Source of the DNA: SABI01 sp963678555
Lineage (GTDB): Bacteria > Spirochaetota > Spirochaetia > Sphaerochaetales > Sphaerochaetaceae
Length of the DNA stretch: 64,000 nucleotides
Direction: 5' to 3'
Assembly (NCBI GenBank): GCA_963678555.2
Contig: CAXXJA010000001.1
Location: 124,001 to 188,000, forward strand
Made by a program: the position numbers and the translations under genes. Shown in pieces: positions 1 through 8,485 of the stretch. Below the pieces are notes generated by a model. That model made no database searches. It was given only the letters and a program-made list of their open reading frames with translations, and was not told the DNA's origin. How positions within the stretch are numbered: position 1 is the stretch's first letter; each line of letters begins with the position of its first letter.

Positions 1-1581
1 ACCCTGGATGGAAGGATACCGGTCGATAACGTTCTGATAATCCAAGAGCCCGCCCGGTCCGTTTCCCATCGCGTGGGCGTACTCGCAGAGAATCCTCGGT
101 TTCCCTATCGGGGTCTTCCCCAGCTCCTCCATCGTCTCGACATCGGTGTACATAGTCGAAACAACATCCATGACTTTCGCTCCTCGATCCTCCTCATAAT
201 GGACGGGTCGTGTCGGGTCAAGGCTTCTGGCGGCTTCATACCCTTTTTCGAAACAGATACCCATCCCTGATTCATTGCCCAGCGACCACATGAGAATACT
301 GGGATGATTGATCTGTGCTTTTACATGTCGGGTTATCCTGTCGACACAGGCGGGGATCACCTGTTCATCCTCTGCCGCACCATGCTGATCACCGATGAGC
401 ATAAAGCCATGAGCTTCCAGGTCAGTCTCGGCGATCACCATCAGGCCGAGCATATCGGTCAGTTCATACAGACGCGGATCGTTCGGGTAGTGACTGGTTC
501 TCACAGCGTTGATATTGTACTGCTTCATCAGCCTCAGTTCCTGCTCGACACGTTCCATTGTCACAGCCCTTCCCCGTTTCGGGTCATGGTCGTGTCTGTT
601 GACACCGTGCATCGTGAAGTATGAACCATTCAGGTACATCAGTCCCTTCTCGATGGTGAGTTCCCGGAAGCCGAACCTGACCGGTGAGTAACTTCGTTTG
701 CCGCTGTGAACAATCAGCGTATACAGTGCAGGGTGTTCAGGGTTCCACTCTTCAATCCCTTCTACGAATCGGGAGAAAGGGGCTGCTGGATGATGTTCCT
801 GTTCGAATATAAGATTACCCTTCCTGTCGTAAACAGAGAGCGTGAGAGGCTCCTGAGATTCTTCTACGACTATATCAGCGGTAAGATAGTAGGCTGAACC
901 TGTGACCCGTTCTGTGCGCAAAACGATATCACGTGGATCCTGGTGTCCCTTTTCATAGATGTAGAGATCCCTGATGATGCCGCTGGTCCACCACATATCC
1001 TGGTCCTCAAGGTAGGTTGAGTCGGCCCATTTGAGCACAACAAGTGCTATCTCATTCGTTCCGTCCCTGAGCATGCGGGTGATGTCGAACTCGGCACAGA
1101 GGCGTGATCCTTTCGAGAAGCCGGCGTACATTCCGTTCACATAGAGCTTATATGCTGTTTCCACCCCATCCGTCCTGAATATATATGATCTGCCGGTTTT
1201 CAGGGAAAGCGTGAACTCCCTGACAAAGATGCTTGTCGGGTTCTCAGAGGGGACCCGATAGGGAAGTAGGGGGAACGGATACCCTTCGTCGGTATAATGG
1301 AGTCTGCTGTATCCGTTCAGCTCGATAACCGAGGGCGTTTCCATCGTATCCCAGGAACTGCGGTCTATCCCTTCAGTGATGAGATCTTCAGTGAAGTATC
1401 GGGGACTCGACAGGTATCGATAGTACCATGTCCCGCTGAGAAGGAGGAATCCTTGAGATTTCGTCCTGTCGAGGCTCAGTGCGTCTGAAACATTATCATA
1501 GGTGAAGAAATAGGCATGAGGAGAAAGAAGGTTTTCATGAACTCGGCAGATGTCCATATACCAGGGATTGTCATGATTCAT
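1..1581 (-). CDS. Beta-galactosidase, glycoside hydrolase family 2 (3' end outside window)
   Basis: The reading frame is open to the window edge, giving about 527 N-terminal residues of a usual ~1000. Translation shows an N-terminal jelly-roll domain, then an Ig-like domain, then the start of a TIM barrel around a GVNRHDHDP motif. The acid/base glutamate is visible in LGNESG (E437) and the nucleophile in LCEYAHAMGN (E500), both diagnostic of LacZ-type enzymes. Its role is hydrolysis of terminal beta-D-galactosides, probably cytoplasmic because there is no signal peptide. The start is ATG at 1581, 9 nt after GGAGG (1591-1595), and overlaps the end of the upstream GH63-like gene. It is the last visible gene of the 6331-to-1 sugar operon. 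The exact substrate cannot be told from sequence. Confidence 0.93.
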   Translation of the reverse strand, partial: MNHDNPWYMDICRVHENLLSPHAYFFTYDNVSDALSLDRTKSQGFLLLSGTWYYRYLSSPRYFTEDLITEGIDRSSWDTMETPSVIELNGYSRLHYTDEGYPFPLLPYRVPSENPTSIFVREFTLSLKTGRSYIFRTDGVETAYKLYVNGMYAGFSKGSRLCAEFDITRMLRDGTNEIALVVLKWADSTYLEDQDMWWTSGIIRDLYIYEKGHQDPRDIVLRTERVTGSAYYLTADIVVEESQEPLTLSVYDRKGNLIFEQEHHPAAPFSRFVEGIEEWNPEHPALYTLIVHSGKRSYSPVRFGFRELTIEKGLMYLNGSYFTMHGVNRHDHDPKRGRAVTMERVEQELRLMKQYNINAVRTSHYPNDPRLYELTDMLGLMVIAETDLEAHGFMLIGDQHGAAEDEQVIPACVDRITRHVKAQINHPSILMWSLGNESGMGICFEKGYEAARSLDPTRPVHYEEDRGAKVMDVVSTMYTDVETMEELGKTPIGKPRILCEYAHAMGNGPGGLLDYQNVIDRYPSIQG

Positions 1582-3295
1582 CCGATTCGACCTCCGTATG
1601 ATAGTGTTCCACAAGATAGAGGAAAACACTGCTGGTCCACGTGTACGCAGGGTCAACGAGCCCTTCTCCGCTGAGAGGGTCGAAATTCTCCGCCATACCT
1701 CCGATCGTGCAGGTTCCGATGAATCTCTCTGCGACATCCTTGGCTGTGACCGACAGCCCTGCACGGTGGAGTCCGTCGATCAGCAGCAGGGTCACCGGCG
1801 CCCAGACAGGTCCACGCCAGTATCCGTCATACTCATACAAAGGGCTATGGATAGCTTCTGTCGCGATACCGTACTCGGTGAGAAAACCATCATCCACAAG
1901 ATGGCTCACCATCAATGACGTGATCTGTTCAGGGAGCTCGTCGGCAATAACAAGAGGCATCAGATTGATCAGTGAATGACTGTCAACCGTGTATTCCCCT
2001 GTACTGTGGATGTACGAGACGAATGAATCCTCTCTCCACAGGTTTGCAAGGAGTGAGGTCTTCATTGCATCTCGCCTCTGGTTCCAGAGAGCCTCCTCTT
2101 CAGAGAGTCCCATCAGAGCAGCTATACGGGCAAGAGCGCGGTACAGCAGTATCAGGTAGGAAGGAAGATCGGGTGAGCTGACAGGACACCCTGCGGCAAA
2201 GACGGTAGCATTATCCCATCCACTGTCATTCCCGTGAGAATAGTAGGGAAGGGGAAAGGCCGACGAGACACGGTGGTGTGTCCAGAAGTGCTCAACCTTT
2301 TTCAGAATAGGGTAGATCCGTTCTATCTGGGTTCTCTCAGAAAAATAGCTGTTATGCTCCATCATCGTATGATATGCCCAGCCGTAAAGGGGTGGTTTCG
2401 TACAGTCGTAGGAACAGGTAAGGTTATTCATGTAGTCTGGCAGCATACCGCTCTCATCCTGATACGGTTCGAACATCAACAACTGCTGCATCGCAAGTTC
2501 GGGTTGTCTCGCACTGAGTGCAAGAGCGTTGAAACAGTTGTCCCAGCTCCAGGTATTCGTCATCCAGTTGTTGGACATATACATCGCAGGATATTGAAGC
2601 ATCCCCTCCGCAGGGACGACACACGAGTAGGTGATATACCGGGCAAGATCGATTGATCTGTGTAGCGGATGCCTCTCAGGATCAAAGGAAACCTTTTTCC
2701 ATGCTTTAAAACGATTGTCGGCCATTGCCAGTGCTGTTGTGAACGGGATGGCCTCCATTGCCGGAATCACCGTTCTGTAACGTATGCATCTCCACTGGAC
2801 AGAAGGACCGTGAAGACGGATTCTGCCGCTTCTGGTGCGAATCGTGTCCCATTCGAGTTCGTCTGAAGCTGTTCCTTCTGTTGCTTCCACCAGCAGTCTC
2901 ATATGGTGAGTATAGCTGGTCAGTTCCCAGGTGTTCGCTTTGACCAGATTAATATGGTCATACCCGGTTAGGAAAAAATCAAGTTCCACAGTACAGTTCT
3001 CTTGAGAGAACTGTACACACCTGCCTTCTGGAAAACATACATCAACGCGACCTTCACCCGCTTCTTCTCTGAGGGAAAGATGAGTCTCATCACAGGTGTA
3101 GGAGTAGGGTGCCTGTTCTGCCTGTTCGTTGATGATGTTCAGTGCGAACAGATACCCGGGATCTTCATCTCCAGAAGAGAGATCCCTCAGGTAGAGTGTG
3201 TGGTTCGGTTTCGGGTCTTTCAGTATGCCCTGCGAGATGGCCAGAAAGGAAGAGTATGTTGAAAATGGTGTTTTTCTCAGATCTAAGTTCATCAT
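1571..3295 (-). CDS. GH63-type glycoside hydrolase (alpha/alpha-barrel, YgjK/mannosylglycerate-hydrolase-like)
   Basis: 574 residues. The first ATG of the open frame lies far upstream inside the permease gene; the start at 3295 forms an ATGATGA overlap with the permease stop (3292-3294), so 3295 or 3292 is preferred. Family marks are NTWSWDNCFNALAL in the middle and YDGYWRGPVWAPVTLLLIDGL near the C-terminus, the typical GH63/trehalase-like barrel signatures. There is no signal peptide, so it should act in the cytoplasm on an imported oligosaccharide. It sits between the ABC permeases and the GH2 enzyme, which suggests that import is followed by sequential hydrolysis. Substrate specificity (alpha-glucoside, alpha-mannoside or glycosylglycerate) is not decided by what I can see. 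Confidence 0.8.
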   Translation of the reverse strand: MMNLDLRKTPFSTYSSFLAISQGILKDPKPNHTLYLRDLSSGDEDPGYLFALNIINEQAEQAPYSYTCDETHLSLREEAGEGRVDVCFPEGRCVQFSQENCTVELDFFLTGYDHINLVKANTWELTSYTHHMRLLVEATEGTASDELEWDTIRTRSGRIRLHGPSVQWRCIRYRTVIPAMEAIPFTTALAMADNRFKAWKKVSFDPERHPLHRSIDLARYITYSCVVPAEGMLQYPAMYMSNNWMTNTWSWDNCFNALALSARQPELAMQQLLMFEPYQDESGMLPDYMNNLTCSYDCTKPPLYGWAYHTMMEHNSYFSERTQIERIYPILKKVEHFWTHHRVSSAFPLPYYSHGNDSGWDNATVFAAGCPVSSPDLPSYLILLYRALARIAALMGLSEEEALWNQRRDAMKTSLLANLWREDSFVSYIHSTGEYTVDSHSLINLMPLVIADELPEQITSLMVSHLVDDGFLTEYGIATEAIHSPLYEYDGYWRGPVWAPVTLLLIDGLHRAGLSVTAKDVAERFIGTCTIGGMAENFDPLSGEGLVDPAYTWTSSVFLYLVEHYHTEVESDES

Positions 3296-4128
3296 TTGAT
3301 ACCTGTCATCGATATACCTTCTATGAATCGTCTCTGGAAGATCCAGTAGACGATGAGTATCGGCACAATTGTAAGTAGAGTAGCTACGAACAGTCCTCCG
3401 TAGTTTGTGTTGTTCTGTCCGTTCAGCATGGAAAGAGCTACCGAAAGCGGGTACTTCCTTTGGGTATTGAGAACAAGGTACGGCCACAGAAAGTCGTTCC
3501 ATGCTCCGATGAACACGTATATCGAAAGTGCGCTTATCATATTTACCGAAAGAGGGACAACGATCCTGTGGAAAATGAAAAACTGCCCGGCTCCATCGAT
3601 CTGTGCCGCTTCAAGCAGAGCTGTCGGAACTGCCTTGGTGATATAGAGTCGCATCATGAAGATCCCGAAGGAAAGGACGACAGTGGGTAGAATGATTGCC
3701 CACCAGGAGTCGATGAGATTGACCGAATTTGCCATGTTGTATGTGGGAATCATCGTGACCAGCGCCGGGACTGTCATGGTGAACACGATCATGGAATACA
3801 GTGCCTTTTTTCCGAAGAAAGAGAATTTCGCAAACATATATCCGATGTACAGACTGGTGTAGACACCCACAGTCGTCTTGACCACAGCAAGGAAGAGTGA
3901 ATTGAAGAAATAGGAAAGAATGTTAAACCGACCGAGAATGTACCGGTAGTGTTCACCGGTGACCTTCTTCGGAAAGAACGTTCCCGGAACCCCTACGATC
4001 TCGTAATTGCTCTTGAATGTACTTGCGATAAGCCAGATGAACGGGACAAGAGTAATACAGGCCATGAGTATCAGTGCGGCATAGGTGAAAAACATAATGA
4101 TCGCATCCTGTCGGTTCGTATGTTTCAT
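3292..4128 (-). CDS. Sugar ABC transporter permease, MalG type
   Basis: 278 residues with about six hydrophobic segments. The cytoplasmic EAA loop is EAAQIDGAGQFFIFHRIVVPLS, the ATPase-contact motif of MalG-like permeases. The start is ATG at 4128, overlapping the stop of the preceding permease (ATGA); a longer open frame runs upstream in another permease's sequence and is not used. It forms the membrane channel together with the MalF-type partner at 4125-5039 for the binding protein at 5099-6331. No ATPase gene is in the visible operon, so a shared MsmK/UgpC-type ATPase elsewhere is inferred, as is common for CUT1 systems. Confidence 0.92.
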   Translation of the reverse strand: MKHTNRQDAIIMFFTYAALILMACITLVPFIWLIASTFKSNYEIVGVPGTFFPKKVTGEHYRYILGRFNILSYFFNSLFLAVVKTTVGVYTSLYIGYMFAKFSFFGKKALYSMIVFTMTVPALVTMIPTYNMANSVNLIDSWWAIILPTVVLSFGIFMMRLYITKAVPTALLEAAQIDGAGQFFIFHRIVVPLSVNMISALSIYVFIGAWNDFLWPYLVLNTQRKYPLSVALSMLNGQNNTNYGGLFVATLLTIVPILIVYWIFQRRFIEGISMTGIK

Positions 4129-5039
4129 TCTTCGTTTCCTTTTCTCAGAACAGCCAGCTGGATGATGGTTATCAAAGTGATCAGCGTGAAGAGAACGACA
4201 CTGATCGCAGAAGCATACCCGAAGTTGAACCCTTTGAAGGCCTCCTTGAAGATCAGGTAGCTGATTACGTATGTCGAAGTTCCCGGTCCGCCTCCGGTCA
4301 TAATGAATATCTCCACAAACGACTGAAAATAACCGATCATGGCAGTGATGAGGACGAAGGTGAAGGTCGGCATGATTGAGGGCAGGGTGACAGAGAAGAA
4401 TACCTGATACCTTCTGGCACCATCGATCCATGCAGCCTCTTTGAGTTCCCTCGGTACACCAAGCAGTCCTGCCGTGAAAATGATGATGGAATAGCCGACA
4501 TCCTTCCACACGACCATGGCTATCACCGAAGGAAGTGCCTGAGCAGGGGACTTCAGAAACAGCTGTTTGCCGATACCGAAGGCCTGGAGGAACATGTTCA
4601 GAAGCCCGCTGTTCGGGTGGTATACCCAAACCCAGATGATGCTTGTCGCGACAATCGGCATGATCACGGGAAGAAAGTAGGTGCTTCTGAGTATATCACG
4701 TCCCTTTGTAACTGAAACCAGGGCGAGGGCAATCAGAAGGGAGAGGAGAACTCTGCCTGTGACGGCAAAGAATGTGTAGAATATCGTGTTTTTCAGGGAC
4801 AGGAGAAACAGCGGGCTCTGGAAGAGATTCGAATAATTCTCGAGACCGGTGTAGGTCAGGGAGCCTTTAAGGGGATTCCAGTCGTAGAAACTTCGGATGA
4901 CCGCAATGGCCAGCGGGTAGACGAACAGGATGGCGTAGTAGAGGAGGATAAGAGCCATCCCGACACCGAAAAAGAGATTCCTGTTCTTTCTGTTCTCGAG
5001 AGTCAGAACCCTCTTGCGTCGCCCGATGATTTCCTTCAC
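4125..5039 (-). CDS. Sugar ABC transporter permease, MalF type
   Basis: 304 residues from a GTG start at 5039. This start is chosen because AGGAG lies 8 nt upstream and because the alternative TTG at 5102 would place a 28-bp perfect palindrome (5058-5085) inside the coding region. The protein has a hydrophobic N-terminal segment (LFFGVGMALILLYYAILFVY), about six membrane spans and an EAA loop (KEAAWIDGARRYQVFFSVTLPS). It pairs with the MalG-type permease immediately downstream. The intergenic hairpin between the binding-protein gene and this one probably stabilises the upstream mRNA segment, giving excess binding protein over permease. The longer TTG-initiated form cannot be excluded. Confidence 0.9.
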   Translation of the reverse strand: MKEIIGRRKRVLTLENRKNRNLFFGVGMALILLYYAILFVYPLAIAVIRSFYDWNPLKGSLTYTGLENYSNLFQSPLFLLSLKNTIFYTFFAVTGRVLLSLLIALALVSVTKGRDILRSTYFLPVIMPIVATSIIWVWVYHPNSGLLNMFLQAFGIGKQLFLKSPAQALPSVIAMVVWKDVGYSIIIFTAGLLGVPRELKEAAWIDGARRYQVFFSVTLPSIMPTFTFVLITAMIGYFQSFVEIFIMTGGGPGTSTYVISYLIFKEAFKGFNFGYASAISVVLFTLITLITIIQLAVLRKGNEE

Positions 5040-5057
5040 TTCCTCTACTCCTGTCGG

Positions 5058-5085
5058 GCATACAGTCCCCGCGGGGACTGTATGC
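5058..5085 (-). promoter_or_regulatory. 28-bp perfect palindrome between binding-protein and permease genes
   Basis: The sequence is a perfect inverted repeat with 14-bp arms (GCATACAGTCCCCG and its complement) and no loop. It lies 13 nt after the binding-protein stop and before the GTG start of the permease. In RNA it would form a strong stem-loop. There is no T-tract, so it fits an mRNA-processing or stability element, as known between malE and malF, better than a terminator. Confidence 0.7.
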
Positions 5086-5098
5086 TTTCCTGCATCAC

Positions 5099-6331
5099 TC
5101 AAAGGGTGTTTCTGAACACATCTTCCTGTGCGGCAAGCCCGCTCAAGTCGAGTGCAGCTGCCGCGGTATTGGCATCTTTGACCACCTGAGTCAGGCTCTT
5201 GGTCCCGCCGATTCCTTCCCAGTCGCCGATAAGTCCCTTGATCACATCCTCGAATACAGCCGGCGGAGTAAGGAGAAGAGCATTACCGGTTTGCATATTC
5301 GCATATCCTGCAGTGCCGGGTTCGTAATCGATCTCCAATCCCTTCAGGTTCGGTGTTCCGCTTGAGCCTTTCACGATACTGGCATTGACTTTCTTATCCA
5401 TCAGCATATACTTCACGAATCCCTGAAGCATCTCAAACCTCTCCTGAGAGACATTCTTATTGATTCCGAACGAGAGTTCAAGCGCTTTTGTCGTGGTTCC
5501 GCCGGGAACGGGGAAGGCCTCTATCGAATCCTTGACTTCGGGTGATGCCCAGAATTCCATCCAGGGTTCTCCATAGACAACAGCCGCTGTAGCGTTGTTG
5601 AGCTCTGTATCGGCTCCTTCGCGTTCGAGATAGCTTGTGATACCCAGATCATCGAATCTCTTGAGGACATCAAGTCCAGTCGCATCAAGGGTCGGGTTGC
5701 CATCTGCATCGGTGAAGGTCTTTCCCTGAGCATATCTGAGGTCATACAGTGTCTGGAATTCATACTGGAAGGGAATGATTCCTTCAGGAAGGGCATCGGG
5801 AGACCCGGATCCGGGAACGAGTTTTTTCAGTTCGCTGATGAATCCATCCCAGGTGCCTGCCTTTTCTACATCGAAGTTAGGCGCAAGATCCCTGTTGACA
5901 TACATCACTTTGCTTACGAATACAGTCGGGATATAGACGGGTTCGCCGTTGGGACCGGGATAGAGGTCGACAACATCGAACAGTGCCTTCTCGGCCGGAG
6001 TGAGACTCAGTTCTTTGGAGATGCCTCGAAGGTTGACGTCGTATGCCCAGTGAGTAAGGAAGAGGTCAGGTCCCCTCTTGTTGTTCACCTCGAGGGGAAG
6101 CTTTACCCAGTAATCGCTCCAGGGCTGTTGTTCTATCACATAGTCGAAGGTCTTTCCTTCGCTTTCCATCTTCGCGTGATAGCTTGAGAGAGCATCAAAG
6201 TAGAATCCATATTCAACCTCGTCTCCGGGAATCCATACCGTGACTACATCTTCCTTCTGACCAGCTGCGAACAGTGGAAAGGCGAGCAGTGTGATAAGAA
6301 AAACTAGAAAAATAGTGTGTTTCCTTTTCAT
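5099..6331 (-). CDS. Extracellular solute-binding protein, family 1 (sugar)
   Basis: 410 residues. It has an N-terminal signal peptide (MKRKHTIFLVFLITLLAFPLFAA) followed by GQKED, a processing region typical of spirochaete binding proteins; no lipobox cysteine is present. The mature part has the family-1 layout (GPDLFLTHWAYD..., repeated W/Y-rich segments). GGAGG sits 6 nt before the ATG. It should deliver an oligosaccharide to the MalF/MalG permeases encoded directly downstream, and co-transcription with GH63 and GH2 enzymes suggests a galactose- or glucose-containing oligosaccharide. Transcription probably starts from the promoter at 6384-6411, facing the LacI gene. Confidence 0.92.
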   Translation of the reverse strand: MKRKHTIFLVFLITLLAFPLFAAGQKEDVVTVWIPGDEVEYGFYFDALSSYHAKMESEGKTFDYVIEQQPWSDYWVKLPLEVNNKRGPDLFLTHWAYDVNLRGISKELSLTPAEKALFDVVDLYPGPNGEPVYIPTVFVSKVMYVNRDLAPNFDVEKAGTWDGFISELKKLVPGSGSPDALPEGIIPFQYEFQTLYDLRYAQGKTFTDADGNPTLDATGLDVLKRFDDLGITSYLEREGADTELNNATAAVVYGEPWMEFWASPEVKDSIEAFPVPGGTTTKALELSFGINKNVSQERFEMLQGFVKYMLMDKKVNASIVKGSSGTPNLKGLEIDYEPGTAGYANMQTGNALLLTPPAVFEDVIKGLIGDWEGIGGTKSLTQVVKDANTAAAALDLSGLAAQEDVFRNTL

Positions 6332-6383
6332 GTTATACCTCCGTGTGTATTGAAGAATTCCTCATTCTTCTCTTTTCTATAAG

Positions 6384-6411
6384 GATATACGGAAAGAGAT
6401 TATTTTGTAAA
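6384..6411 (-). promoter_or_regulatory. Sigma-70-type promoter of the sugar operon
   Basis: On the minus strand, TTTACA (6411-6406) and TATATC (6389-6384) are separated by 16 bp in a very A+T-rich stretch. The position, about 50 bp upstream of the binding-protein ATG, is appropriate. The -35 box overlaps the candidate operator at 6407-6438. Confidence 0.45.
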
Positions 6412-6438
6412 GAAAAATTTTACTAAATTTGCGTAAAA
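6407..6438. promoter_or_regulatory. Candidate operator for the divergent LacI-family regulator
   Basis: Three GTAAA half-sites in alternating orientation occur at 6407-6411, 6419-6423 (as TTTAC) and 6433-6437, giving two overlapping dyads between the divergent sugar operon and lacI-type gene. They overlap the operon's -35 box and lie just upstream of the regulator's own promoter. They lack the central CG typical of many LacI operators, so the assignment is tentative. Confidence 0.35.
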
Positions 6439-6454
6439 CAAGAAAAATACTCGA

Positions 6455-6484
6455 TTGACAGATATGCTCGGAACTCTTTACAAT
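6455..6484 (+). promoter_or_regulatory. Sigma-70-type promoter of the LacI-family gene
   Basis: TTGACA (6455-6460) and TACAAT (6479-6484) are separated by 18 bp, close to consensus. An AAGGA ribosome site follows at 6491-6495, 9 nt before the ATG at 6505. Confidence 0.65.
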
Positions 6485-6504
6485 GATGATAAGGAAAAAA
6501 CCAT

Positions 6505-7536
6505 ATGGCACGTTTAAAGGATATTGCAGCGAAAGCACATGTCTCCATCTCGACTGTTTCAAGAGTCTTGAACCATGATCCATCGTTCTCCATATCCCTG
6601 GAAAACCGTCAGAAGATCCTTCAGATCGCAGAGGAGCTTGATTATCCTGTGAACACACCGTCAGTGGTGAAGGAAGATCTGCATCTAGCCGGTAAGGTGT
6701 ATCTTGTCCTTCTTTATGATGAGATTGAAGAAGTCGAGGATCCCTACTACCTTTCCATCCGTACTCACTGCAGGAAGGAATGCCGTGCGCTGGGACTTGA
6801 GGTGGAGGAGATCTATTATCCTTCATATACTACTACATTTCCGCAACAGGGAAATTCACAGTATGTTCTTATAGGCAGCGGTTCGGAATGGACGCCCTTC
6901 CTTGCAGAACAAGTTAAAAAAATGAAGTCTGCGCCGATTCTCGTCGATTTTATGCTGAGACATCAGGAACTGGAAATGGATTCGATCGGAATCGACATGA
7001 AGGATGTTGTCGATAAGGTCCTTCATTACCTGCAGTCGCTTGGATACAGCAGAATCGGCTATATCGGCTCACGCAATTTCAGCCCGTCAACCGGTGACTA
7101 TGTGGCCGATGAGCGTGAAGTCTACTTCCATGATGCGTTGAAACATTCAGGAATACTTGAGGAAGGATTGTTCTATATAACCGATGAGACATCCCTCAAC
7201 TCGGGATATACGCTCGCTCAGGAAGCTTTGAAGAACAATCTGCCTGAGGTGTTTTTTGTCGAGACCGACTCCATGGCTATCGGAGTGGCGAAGGCCTTCA
7301 AGGAGAGGGGGCTTGCCATCCCCGATGATATCGGCCTGATAAGCTGCAACGATATCCCGGAGGCTCAATACCTTACCCCTGCACTGACCACAGTGAAACT
7401 GCACACACATTTAATGGGGGTCATGGCTGCTCGTCTGGCGGCAGAGAGACTGCTGTTTAGCAGGACCCGGGGGGTGAGGATAGTCATTCCCTGCGAACTG
7501 ATCGTCCGTGAGAGTTGTCGGAACGTGTCATCATGA
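6505..7536 (+). CDS. LacI/GalR-family transcriptional regulator
   Basis: 343 residues. The N-terminal helix-turn-helix and hinge are clear (LKDIAAKAHVSISTVSRVLNHDPSFSI then KILQIAEELDYPV), followed by a periplasmic-binding-protein-like effector domain with the dimer/ligand signature DSMAIGVAKAFKERGLAIPDDIGLISCNDIPEA. It is transcribed divergently from the 6331-to-1 sugar operon, so it most likely represses that operon in the absence of the sugar. The nearby dyads at 6407-6438 are candidate operators. It overlaps the next gene by ATGA, so the DMT transporter is probably co-transcribed. Confidence 0.93.
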   Translation: MARLKDIAAKAHVSISTVSRVLNHDPSFSISLENRQKILQIAEELDYPVNTPSVVKEDLHLAGKVYLVLLYDEIEEVEDPYYLSIRTHCRKECRALGLEVEEIYYPSYTTTFPQQGNSQYVLIGSGSEWTPFLAEQVKKMKSAPILVDFMLRHQELEMDSIGIDMKDVVDKVLHYLQSLGYSRIGYIGSRNFSPSTGDYVADEREVYFHDALKHSGILEEGLFYITDETSLNSGYTLAQEALKNNLPEVFFVETDSMAIGVAKAFKERGLAIPDDIGLISCNDIPEAQYLTPALTTVKLHTHLMGVMAARLAAERLLFSRTRGVRIVIPCELIVRESCRNVSS

Positions 7537-8435
7537 AACCGGTCTATGCTGATCTGTCACTGCTCATCACAGCGGTGATATGGGGGACCGGATTCCCTGC
7601 AACCTTCTATGCACTTCAGAGCGGGTTCTCGACCTCTTTCATCCTGCTGATACGATTCAGTGTGGCTGCCGCAATTCTGGCTATAGGATTACACCGCAGG
7701 ATCATGGCAATGTCCCGCCCTGATTTTATCAGGGGCCTCATTACCGGCATCTTCCTCTTCCTCGCGTTTTATACCCAGACGTTTGCCCTCCGGTTCACAA
7801 CACCGAGCAACAATGCGTTTATAACGGCAACGAATGTCATCATGGTTCCCTTTATGACCTGGCTGTTGTTCAGGAAGCGACCCCACAGGAAGTTCTTCAT
7901 TCTCCCGTTTGTCACCTTCATCGGTGTGGCTATTCTTACCTACAGACCGGGTGTCGGGTTTCACTTCTCCACAGGTGACACATTCACTCTTCTGTGCGCG
8001 TTCTTCTTTGCCCTGCATATCTCGTATCTTGATACCGTAACGAAACAAAGCGATCCGGCACTGCTTACTTTCCTGCAGATGGCAACAGCTTCTGTTCTTT
8101 CCCTGCTCTATTTCATCACAATAGATTACGGTGTCGTGGGAACAGATATACTCTGGTCCAAGGGGCTTCTCTGGTCATTGTACCTCGGGCTGTTCAGTAC
8201 TCTGATAGCCTTCTTTCTGCAGACTTCTGCTCAGAAATACACCACCAGTACGAAGACAGCCATTTTCCTTTCAAGTGAGAGCCTGTTCGGTTCACTGTTC
8301 TCCGTTATGCTTGCTATTGAACCCTACTCGGTGTTCATGGTGTCCGGTGGAGCTGTTATCCTGGGCTCGATCATCCTCAGTGAGGTGAATATCCGGTTCC
8401 CGAAACCTGCTGAAAGACACAAGCACACCGTATAG
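7533..8435 (+). CDS. EamA/DMT-superfamily transporter
   Basis: 300 residues with about ten hydrophobic helices arranged as two repeats (EamA domains), for example LITAVIWGTGFPATFYALQ at the N-terminus and SSESLFGSLFSVMLAIEPYSVFMVSGGAVILGSIILSE at the C-terminus. The ATG at 7533 overlaps the regulator's stop (ATGA); an upstream TTG at 7515 is possible but has no better ribosome site. The family exports amino acids, nucleosides or drugs; nothing in the neighbourhood settles the substrate. Possible co-expression with the LacI regulator gives only weak functional information. Confidence 0.85.
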   Translation: MKPVYADLSLLITAVIWGTGFPATFYALQSGFSTSFILLIRFSVAAAILAIGLHRRIMAMSRPDFIRGLITGIFLFLAFYTQTFALRFTTPSNNAFITATNVIMVPFMTWLLFRKRPHRKFFILPFVTFIGVAILTYRPGVGFHFSTGDTFTLLCAFFFALHISYLDTVTKQSDPALLTFLQMATASVLSLLYFITIDYGVVGTDILWSKGLLWSLYLGLFSTLIAFFLQTSAQKYTTSTKTAIFLSSESLFGSLFSVMLAIEPYSVFMVSGGAVILGSIILSEVNIRFPKPAERHKHTV

Positions 8436-8442
8436 GTGTGCT
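8422..8442. terminator. Stem-loop between convergent genes, possible bidirectional terminator
   Basis: AGCACACC (8422-8429) pairs with GGTGTGCT (8435-8442) across a 5-nt loop. The first arm lies inside the last codons of the DMT gene and the stop codon is in the loop. There is no T-run, so intrinsic termination would be weak. Confidence 0.4.
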
Positions 8443-8485
8443 GTGTACTGTGTGGAGCGTGTTGGTTGTTTCAGGTTGAACAGTA

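Noticed and set aside
1..1488. Several plus-strand frames across the first 1.5 kb
   Set aside because: They are antisense to the GH2 beta-galactosidase frame, which has catalytic motifs and is open to the window edge.
4128..4629. Long N-terminal extension of the MalG-type permease frame (and similar extensions of GH63, purD, guaB and putP frames)
   Set aside because: The extra sequence lies in the neighbouring gene or in leader RNA, is not family-like, and a better start with an overlap or ribosome site exists downstream.
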